18,886 nucleotides of DNA from a bacterium. Lineage in GTDB: Bacteria > Patescibacteriota > Microgenomatia > Levybacterales > UBA12049. The position numbers and the translations under genes were made by a program. Positions within the stretch are counted from its first letter, which is position 1, and every line of letters begins with the position of its first letter. Shown in pieces: positions 13,475-18,886 of the stretch. Below the pieces are notes generated by a model. The model saw nothing but the letters and a program-made list of their open reading frames with translations, was not told the origin of the DNA and did no database searches. The DNA lies in NCBI GenBank assembly GCA_021852095.1, contig JAJZOC010000045.1:1-18886 (forward strand), in the 5' to 3' direction.

Positions 13475-14344
13475 TTATTTAAGACGGAATATCTTCTCTG
13501 CATTTTCTGTTGTTTTCTCTTTTACTTCATCAGCCGAAATACCTTTAATTCTAGCTATTGCCTCCGCAATTATTATAACATATTCAGGCATATTTCTGCT
13601 GCCTCGAAAAGGCTGCGGAGTTAAAAAAGGACTATCCGTTTCGGTTAAAATCCGATCAATCGGCGCATATTTTACTAACTCTTTAAGTTCTGTCGTCTCT
13701 CCGCGGGCTTTCCCATTATAGGTTATGTTGCCATCAAAACCTATATAAAAACCAAAATCAAGCACCTTTTTAAGAAAATCCAGATTACCGGACATACAAT
13801 GGAACATACCGGGCAGATTAAGAAGATGGGACTTATGGCTTATAAGAATATCTAGAATATCATCTCCTGCCTGACGATTATGAATTTGCAAAGGAAGTTT
13901 AAGCTTATAGGCAAGCTCTATCTGTTTTATAAATATCTCTTTCTGGATTTTTGGGTCAGTAATGCCGTTTGACTGATAATTGTAGTAATCCATCCCTATT
14001 TCGCCGATTGCCACAACTTTCGGCATTCGGGCAAGCGTTTCCAATTGTTCTATCCAATCATATTCCGTCATTCTGGCTTGTCCAGAATCGATTCTGGAGT
14101 CCTCTGGGCGAGCCAGAGTCCCCAGAATGACAGAGCCGAGTTTGTCCGCGTGGTGGGGATGGACTCCAACAATTGCGTAGAGATTGTCATATTCTTTAGC
14201 CAGCTCAACTGCTTTTTGACTTGACTCAAGACTCGTTCCGACATTAATAATGGTTTTTACACCGGCTTCGGCTGCGCTCTTTATCACAGCGTCATAATCC
14301 TCCTCAAAACTATGAAAATTCAAATGACAATGAACATCAATCAT
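13475..14344 (-). CDS. tatD: TatD-family metal-dependent hydrolase (DNase) with in-frame repeat insertion
   Basis: A TIM-barrel amidohydrolase-type nuclease. All metal ligands of TatD are visible: HCH at 5-7, Glu in VAIGEIGMDYY (111-121), His in LQIHNRQ, His in GMFHCMSG, and Asp in LTETDSPFLTPQP. Length is 289 residues, about 25 more than usual. The excess lies between HPHHADKL (62-69) and YDWIEQLE (95-102), and the DNA there (14067-14131) is a structured palindromic repeat. The insertion keeps the frame and sits in the surface loop after the HPH motif, so the enzyme may still work. ATG at 14344. The small membrane gene upstream on the same strand ends 50 bp away. Cellular substrate unknown: DNA 3' ends or repair intermediates are known for the family. 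Confidence 0.93.
   Translation of the reverse strand: MIDVHCHLNFHSFEEDYDAVIKSAAEAGVKTIINVGTSLESSQKAVELAKEYDNLYAIVGVHPHHADKLGSVILGTLARPEDSRIDSGQARMTEYDWIEQLETLARMPKVVAIGEIGMDYYNYQSNGITDPKIQKEIFIKQIELAYKLKLPLQIHNRQAGDDILDILISHKSHLLNLPGMFHCMSGNLDFLKKVLDFGFYIGFDGNITYNGKARGETTELKELVKYAPIDRILTETDSPFLTPQPFRGSRNMPEYVIIIAEAIARIKGISADEVKEKTTENAEKIFRLK
14067..14131. repeat. 65-bp palindromic repeat inserted inside tatD
   Basis: The outer arms GTCATTCTGG (14067-14076) and CCAGAATGAC (14122-14131) are perfect inverted copies. Between them are a 16-bp palindrome CCAGAATCGATTCTGG (14082-14097) and a hairpin CTCTGG/CCAGAG with a 5-base loop (14102-14118), so the strand can fold as a three-way junction. It is clearly more GC-rich than the surrounding gene. 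It covers codons 72-93 of tatD. The 'GTCATTC...GAATGAC' form resembles intergenic palindromic repeats seen in many bacteria. Confidence 0.85.
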
Positions 14345-14394
14345 AGATATTAGTATACAAAATCAAAAGTAATATTCAAAGAATACCATCGATT

Positions 14395-14754
14395 CTAGCC
14401 CTTGGAGTTTTTGAAGAGCAATTCTAAAGTTACAAAAAGAGCTAATAGAAGCAAAAGGAAAAATATGTTCCTGAATCCCAAGGCGCGGAGCAATAGATAT
14501 GAAACAGTAATAAATCCAACCAGTATTCCTTGAAATCTGCTTTTCGATAAAAACCAAACTAAGCATAACGTAAATAAAAAGAAAAACAAGTAGAATAAAT
14601 ATTCTACGGATAATTTTCCGTTCCCTAAAAAAATAAATGACGGTATAACGAATTTAGAGCTGGGAGAGAATTGAAAAATTAGATAACAAAGAGCTATGGC
14701 AAAAACTAAAGCAGACAATAATACAGAAACAGATCTTTTATTTCTTTTCATCAT
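14395..14754 (-). CDS. Small membrane protein of unknown function
   Basis: 119 residues, strongly hydrophobic, with four probable helices (about 9-27, 48-66, 74-90, 94-113) joined by short loops and a basic N-terminus (MMKRNKRS). The topology and a C-terminal 'LLLLLLALFVTLELLF'-like helix are all that can be described; no motif or named family is recognised. It starts at one of two adjacent ATG codons (14754 or 14751), without a Shine-Dalgarno, and lies upstream of tatD on the same strand with a 50-bp gap, so the two may be co-transcribed. It is divergent from the membrane-protein/Clp-like pair. Confidence 0.65.
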   Translation of the reverse strand: MMKRNKRSVSVLLSALVFAIALCYLIFQFSPSSKFVIPSFIFLGNGKLSVEYLFYLFFFLFTLCLVWFLSKSRFQGILVGFITVSYLLLRALGFRNIFFLLLLLALFVTLELLFKNSKG

Positions 14755-14803
14755 TTATATTCTACTACAGAACCAAACATTCATCCATTAACTTTTATTT
14801 CAT

Positions 14804-14832
14804 TTGTAATTGTTGATTAAAATATCTATACT
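14804..14832 (+). promoter_or_regulatory. Promoter of the small membrane protein / Clp-like operon
   Basis: TTGTAA (14804-14809), 17 bp, TATACT (14827-14832): a good sigma-70-type pair. Transcription would start near 14839, 23 bases before the ATG at 14862. It lies in the intergenic region between divergent genes. Confidence 0.65.
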
Positions 14833-14861
14833 GAAAATAAGTTAAACTTACTTTTAGAATA

Positions 14862-15191
14862 ATGTTTTATCTAAAACTTCCTTTTGTTTTTATCAAGTTC
14901 TGGTTTATGGAATGCCCAAGGGGAATTTTTGCCTTTTTTACCTCTTTGAATGCTTCTTTCTTAAGGCTTTTTTCTCTGCCCATCTTGGTAAAAACCTATT
15001 TTAAGCCCTGGAAGAATGAGTACAGACAAGGCTTGGTGGGATTTTCCATCGGCATGGGCATGTTTGTTAAAACCTTTGTTATCTTAACAGATATTATTTT
15101 ATTTTTTATATTGATAATATTTGAGGCGATTTTCATGTTAGGCTTCCTACTACTGCCAATCATAGCAGTATTTTTACTATTTGAGGGATAA
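14862..15191 (+). CDS. Small membrane protein, partner candidate of the Clp-like ATPase
   Basis: 109 residues: an N-terminal hydrophobic stretch (about 4-30), a short basic segment LVKTYFKPWKNEYRQGLVGF (43-62), then two strong helices (about 64-82 and 84-107). I do not recognise a characterised family. Its stop at 15189-15191 is five bases before the ATG of the downstream AAA+ gene, and the end of this gene supplies GAGGGA as the Shine-Dalgarno of that gene. The two are thus almost certainly one operon. Because the ATPase is itself membrane-anchored, this protein could be its membrane partner or adaptor; that is inference from position and topology only. Confidence 0.75.
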   Translation: MFYLKLPFVFIKFWFMECPRGIFAFFTSLNASFLRLFSLPILVKTYFKPWKNEYRQGLVGFSIGMGMFVKTFVILTDIILFFILIIFEAIFMLGFLLLPIIAVFLLFEG

Positions 15192-15196
15192 GATTA

Positions 15197-17554
15197 ATGG
15201 AAGAGTACGCAAGAATATATTATATCTATAAAACTCCTGGACTAAAGCTCTTAAGGCTGACTGTTCTTGTGGTATTTTTTATTACCATTGTTACAACTTT
15301 TGAGAAGTATTATACGCCTTCTACAGCTATTGCTTTACTAATATTTTTTGCTATGTGGGAGGTCTTTTTCTTCTTTAAGATTTCTAGAATGAAACCAAAA
15401 AGCCTGGTGACTCGTAACAATGGTGAAAACATATACGAATCTTTTACTCTAGACGCTCTATCCGTATTCATAATGAGAGAAAACGTAATACCTATTGTCA
15501 AAAGTCTTCTCCGAAAACCCAACATTAAATTCATACTGAAAAAAGCAAATATACAGATTAGGGAAATTAAATTCACGGATGCAGCAAAAGATGAAATAGC
15601 AAAACTGGCTTTTGATCTTGCCAAAAACAACAATTGTTTATTTGTAACAACTAGCGACCTATTCTGCGCATATATTTTATATACAGAACCTCAGACGAGA
15701 TTATTATTTTCCAAAGAACTAAAAGAGAAAGATTTTTTACATATTTTGTATTGGGCGCATAGTAAATTTGTTTTGGAAGAACAAAAAAAACCTATCAGAA
15801 TAAGGTTCTCCGAAGAAGGAATAGGAGAAAATTGGGTCTATGGCTGGACTCTAGAAACGAAGAAATACACTAATGACATTACAGCGCAGGTATTAAAAGA
15901 ACGGCCTGTTTTAGTAGGAAGAGATACTCAATATAAAGAAGTTATAGAAGCTCTTATGGATACTGAAAAAAACAGTACAGTCTTAGTAGGTAATCCCGGC
16001 GTTGGTAAAACAGCCATGATAAAATATCTGGCTTTTGAGAGCTTTGTCGGAAATACAAAAGGAACATTAAAACATAAACGTTTTTTGGAACTTATGGTAA
16101 GTGTGCTTCTTGCCGGTACTTCAAACCAAGGAGAATTACAAACAAGACTAACAAATATTATGGAAGAAATATCCCATGCCGGAAATGTTATTTTGTATAT
16201 TCCTAAATTGGAAGATATTCTCGGGTCAGAATCTCTAAGTCTTAATCTCTCCTCATCCCTTATGCCTTATGTCAGAGACGGAAAAATAAATATAATTGCA
16301 ACTTCTACTCCTTCTAATTATAAAACATACATCGAGCCCATGCTGGATTTTATTCAGTTTTTTGATGTTATAAAACTGAATGATCCGGATATGGACTCCG
16401 CAATTCAAATGGTCATGGAAAAAGCTTCTCAGATAGAAAAAGCATATAAAATTTCTATAACGTATAAAGCGGTAGAGTCTTCTGTCATGTACGCAAATCG
16501 ATACTTAAGAGATAAATCTCTGCCCGGTTCAGCCGTTACGTTACTCAATGAAACTGCGAACAGTGCTATCCTTACCCAAAAAAAAATTATTGATAAAGAG
16601 GACGTAATTGCCAAAATCGAAGAAGCAATACATGTTCAGATTGATTCACCAAATAAGGAAGAAACAGAGTTATTACTTCATTTCGAAGATAAAATGCACA
16701 AAAAAATAGTTGGCCAAGAAGAAGCAGTAGTCTCTATTGCCACAGCTTTAAGAAGACTCCGAAGCGGCATAACAAGAAAGGATAAACCAATCTCTTTCTT
16801 ATTTTTAGGTCCAACGGGGGTTGGAAAAACAGAGACCGCAAAAACTCTAGCCAATTTATATTTTAAAGAGGACAACAGCATGATTAGAATTGATATGAGC
16901 GAATATAATACCCAAGATTCTGTAAAACGTATTATTGACGGCGAATTAACACAAACTATTTATGAACATCCCTTTTCTTTAATCCTACTGGATGAGTTTG
17001 AAAAAGCACATCCTGATATCCTTGATCTGTTCCTGCAGGTTTTAGACGACGGAAGGCTTACCAACAGCCGCGGCAAAACAGCATCTTTTTTGGACGCCAT
17101 CATTATTGCTACTTCCAACGCCGGATCAGAATTAATTAGAGAGCAACTAAAAAACGAACAAAAAGAGATCGATTCGTTTTCTAAAAAACTGCTTGATACT
17201 CTACAAGAAAAGGGAATATTTAAACCCGAACTTTTAAACAGATTTGACAGCATAGTAATATTTAAACCTCTAGGACAAAAAGAAATTTATGAAATTACGG
17301 GACTTCTTCTAACAAAGATTGTACAAAAGCTTAAAGAAGAAGATATAAATGTATTTTTTGACGAAAAAATTAGACATAAAATAGCGCTGGAAGGGTTTAA
17401 TGAAGAATTTGGAGCAAGACCTCTTCGCCGCTTTATTCAAAATAATATAGAAAACGCCTTGGCTCAAAAAATACTTGCTTCGGAAATAACCAGAGGAAAT
17501 ACGGTAATGGTATCAACAGACACTAACAACAATATTACCTTCTCTATAAATTAG
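15197..17554 (+). CDS. Membrane-anchored Clp-like tandem AAA+ protein with inactive first module and no pore loop
   Basis: 785 residues. Two membrane helices (20-34 and 43-61) are followed by a degenerate Clp N-domain (about 125-190) and two AAA+ modules. D1 keeps Walker A GNPGVGKT (265-272), but Walker B reads VILYIPKLED (331-340), with Pro-Lys where Asp-Glu belongs. The arginine-finger segment 'ERRF' reads FIQF, and the pore loop AGTKYRGE reads AGTSNQGE. D2 has Walker A GPTGVGKT (538-545), Walker B SLILLDE (594-600), sensor 1 IATSNAGS, arginine finger LLNRFD (679-684) and sensor 2 GARPLRR (739-745). Where ClpB/ClpC carry about 11 residues including the GYVG pore loop, D2 runs directly from DSVKRII to DGELTQ (574-586). 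There is no ClpB middle domain and no evident ClpP-binding IGF/IGL loop. The ATG has GAGGGA upstream. ATP hydrolysis by D2 is likely; classical threading is doubtful. Confidence 0.92.
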   Translation: MEEYARIYYIYKTPGLKLLRLTVLVVFFITIVTTFEKYYTPSTAIALLIFFAMWEVFFFFKISRMKPKSLVTRNNGENIYESFTLDALSVFIMRENVIPIVKSLLRKPNIKFILKKANIQIREIKFTDAAKDEIAKLAFDLAKNNNCLFVTTSDLFCAYILYTEPQTRLLFSKELKEKDFLHILYWAHSKFVLEEQKKPIRIRFSEEGIGENWVYGWTLETKKYTNDITAQVLKERPVLVGRDTQYKEVIEALMDTEKNSTVLVGNPGVGKTAMIKYLAFESFVGNTKGTLKHKRFLELMVSVLLAGTSNQGELQTRLTNIMEEISHAGNVILYIPKLEDILGSESLSLNLSSSLMPYVRDGKINIIATSTPSNYKTYIEPMLDFIQFFDVIKLNDPDMDSAIQMVMEKASQIEKAYKISITYKAVESSVMYANRYLRDKSLPGSAVTLLNETANSAILTQKKIIDKEDVIAKIEEAIHVQIDSPNKEETELLLHFEDKMHKKIVGQEEAVVSIATALRRLRSGITRKDKPISFLFLGPTGVGKTETAKTLANLYFKEDNSMIRIDMSEYNTQDSVKRIIDGELTQTIYEHPFSLILLDEFEKAHPDILDLFLQVLDDGRLTNSRGKTASFLDAIIIATSNAGSELIREQLKNEQKEIDSFSKKLLDTLQEKGIFKPELLNRFDSIVIFKPLGQKEIYEITGLLLTKIVQKLKEEDINVFFDEKIRHKIALEGFNEEFGARPLRRFIQNNIENALAQKILASEITRGNTVMVSTDTNNNITFSIN

Positions 17555-17571
17555 ATCTTCTTTATTACAAG

Positions 17572-18654
17572 TTAACCAAGATAGTCTCGTAGTTTATTAC
17601 CGCGGGAAGGGTGGCGAAGTTTTCTTAAGGCTTTTGCCTCTATTTGACGGATTCTCTCTCTGGTTACCGCAAACATCCGTCCTACCTCTTCCAGAGTTTT
17701 TGGTCTTCCGTCTTTTAATCCAAATCTCTCTTCTAAAACCCTTTTTTCGCGATCCGAAAGTGTTTCCAAAACTTCTTCTACCTGCTCTTTTAAAAGCTCT
17801 CTGGACGCGGCGTCAAAAAGAGTTGGAGCAGAAGAGTCATGTATGAAATCTCCAAGTCTCGAATCTTCTTCATCTCCAACAGGAGATTCTAAACTTGCCG
17901 GTTCTTGAGATATTTTTATAATCTCGAGTGCCTTTTCCGGATCTATATCTAACACCTTTGCAACCTCTTCCGGGGTTGGCTCGCGGCCTAACTCCTGCAT
18001 CAATTTTCTGGAAGCACGCAGAAATCTATTAATATTTTCTACCATATGAACAGGGATCCTTATTGTACGCGCCTGATCCGCAATTGCCCTTGTTATAGAT
18101 TGTCTGATCCACCATGTGGCGTAGGTAGAAAATTTAAAACCCCGCCTCCAGTCATATTTTTCAACAGCACGTATTAATCCCTGGTTTCCCTCTTGTATTA
18201 AATCCAGAAGTGTGAGTCCGCGTCCGACATATTTTTTGGCAATGGACACGACAAGACGAAGATTAGAATTTATGATTTTCTTCTTTGCTTCTCTGTCTCC
18301 TTTTTCTACCCGTTTGGCAAGCTCTATTTCCTGTTCAAAGGTTAAAAGAGGTATCCGGCCAATTTCCTTAAGATACATACGGACAGGATCGGAAACAGTT
18401 CCTTCTGTTAAAACCGTTAACGCCTCCAATTCCTTTTCCAAAATCTCAATCGGTTTACCATTATCCTGTTCTTCTGTTACGTTCTCAAAAACGTCAACGT
18501 TTGCCCGCAAAAGCCTGTTATAAAGCTCGTCAAGTTCTGATACGCGCTCTTCAGGCTTAGGGAATATAGATAGAATTTCTTCCTGGGTGATATACCCCCG
18601 TTTTTTAGCCGAAGCCAATACCTCGGGGAAAACCCCTGATAATTTTTGTTTCAT
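17572..18654 (-). CDS. rpoD: Primary RNA polymerase sigma factor (RpoD/SigA)
   Basis: 360 residues, the size of a compact SigA. Region 1.1-like sequence opens the protein ([15 protein letters not shown], 14-28). Region 1.2 follows at [16 protein letters not shown] (89-104), region 2 at [38 protein letters not shown], with the -10 recognition segment [16 protein letters not shown] (176-191), region 3 at [10 protein letters not shown], and region 4 at the C-terminus with the helix-turn-helix [20 protein letters not shown]. All are intact, so it should read promoters of the TTGACA/TATAAT kind found in this window. ATG at 18654, without a clear Shine-Dalgarno. It follows the probable dnaG gene by six bases, the classical dnaG-rpoD arrangement, and is convergent with the Clp-like gene, 17 bp apart. 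Confidence 0.98.
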   Translation of the reverse strand: MKQKLSGVFPEVLASAKKRGYITQEEILSIFPKPEERVSELDELYNRLLRANVDVFENVTEEQDNGKPIEILEKELEALTVLTEGTVSDPVRMYLKEIGRIPLLTFEQEIELAKRVEKGDREAKKKIINSNLRLVVSIAKKYVGRGLTLLDLIQEGNQGLIRAVEKYDWRRGFKFSTYATWWIRQSITRAIADQARTIRIPVHMVENINRFLRASRKLMQELGREPTPEEVAKVLDIDPEKALEIIKISQEPASLESPVGDEEDSRLGDFIHDSSAPTLFDAASRELLKEQVEEVLETLSDREKRVLEERFGLKDGRPKTLEEVGRMFAVTRERIRQIEAKALRKLRHPSRGNKLRDYLG

Positions 18655-18660
18655 ATCGGT

Positions 18661-18885
18661 CTATTTTACATCATTTAAACCTGCTTGTAAAAGCGAAATC
18701 ATTTTTGACAATTTCTCCCGCAGACTATTTATTTCTTCATCTGTACCTTTTTTTTCTTTTTCTTTTATTTTCTCTCCCAAATCCCTTATTTCCTGCTTTG
18801 CGTATATCGCTTTTAATTCCTCTGCCACTTTTACAGCCTCTGCAAGATACTTATTTTTTAAATAATCCGCATTTGGCAACAATAA
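18661..18885 (-). CDS. dnaG: Probable DNA primase DnaG, C-terminal end (cut by window edge)
   Basis: The frame is open to the right edge; about 75 C-terminal residues are present, ending at TAG (18661-18663). The segment is entirely charged helix (YLAEAVKVAEELKAIYAKQE, then EEINSLREKLSKMISLLQAG), like the C-terminal helical region of DnaG that contacts the replicative helicase. The sequence alone is not diagnostic; the call leans on position, six bases upstream of rpoD on the same strand, as in the macromolecular-synthesis operon. The TTG at 18882 is internal. Confidence 0.65.
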   Translation of the reverse strand, partial: LLLPNADYLKNKYLAEAVKVAEELKAIYAKQEIRDLGEKIKEKEKKGTDEEINSLREKLSKMISLLQAGLNDVK

Positions 18886-18886
18886 A

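Noticed and set aside
15310-17253. Several minus-strand open frames inside the Clp-like gene
   Set aside because: All are antisense shadows of a long, well-supported coding sequence and show no domain of their own.
1-18886. CRISPR array, rRNA genes or a replication origin
   Set aside because: No regularly spaced repeats with unique spacers, no conserved rRNA segments and no DnaA-box cluster were seen.

Overview
The window looks like a chromosomal segment of an ultra-small, AT-rich bacterium of the Candidate Phyla Radiation (Patescibacteria), most like the Microgenomates side. This is inferred from gene content: a 323-residue Obg GTPase with no C-terminal extension, a free-standing protein of three topoisomerase-type zinc ribbons, a coiled-coil-interrupted matrixin-like protease, a decaprenyl-phosphate phosphoribosyltransferase homologue inside a glycosyltransferase cluster, tRNA genes without an encoded CCA, and many starts without a clear Shine-Dalgarno. 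TGA is used as a stop, so the code appears standard. There is no rRNA and no CRISPR array.

Left edge (1-660): the C-terminal part of a serine recombinase reads straight into the 3' end of a tRNA-Lys gene on the opposite strand. This looks like the right end of an integrated element with the tRNA as attachment site; a mismatch in the tRNA T stem fits a crossover in the T loop. Next come a small MscS-like/TM-helix protein (775-1437) and tRNA-Glu (1484-1557). A minus-strand block follows, transcribed from right to left: matrixin-like protease, triple zinc ribbon, obg. The obg stop codon lies one base from the tRNA-Glu 3' end.

4190-7032: two related but diverged ISNCY-type (ISDol1/IS1202-like) insertion sequences in tandem, same orientation, with TGT...ACA tips, a doubled motif at each right end, and an 8-bp direct repeat flanking the second copy. 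A PEGA/SH3 envelope protein (7080-7931) follows, with a promoter just outside the IS.

7932-13313: an envelope glycan cluster on the minus strand, in transcription order a processive GT2, a GT39-type enzyme, a small membrane protein, a WecA/TagO-like polyprenyl-phosphate sugar-1-phosphate transferase, and a UbiA-family phosphoribosyltransferase. The last four are overlapping or nearly so. Together they suggest lipid-linked sugar synthesis and membrane-side polymerisation or transfer. Upstream are tatD, carrying an in-frame palindromic repeat insertion, and a small membrane protein.

14804-17554: a promoter drives a two-gene unit of a 109-residue membrane protein and a 785-residue membrane-anchored Clp-like tandem AAA+ protein. 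Its first ATPase module has lost the Walker B acidic pair, the arginine fingers and the pore tyrosine; its second is catalytically intact but lacks the segment holding the GYVG pore loop. This is the strongest candidate for an undescribed system here. The right edge holds the housekeeping sigma factor and the C-terminal end of a probable dnaG, the classical macromolecular-synthesis arrangement.
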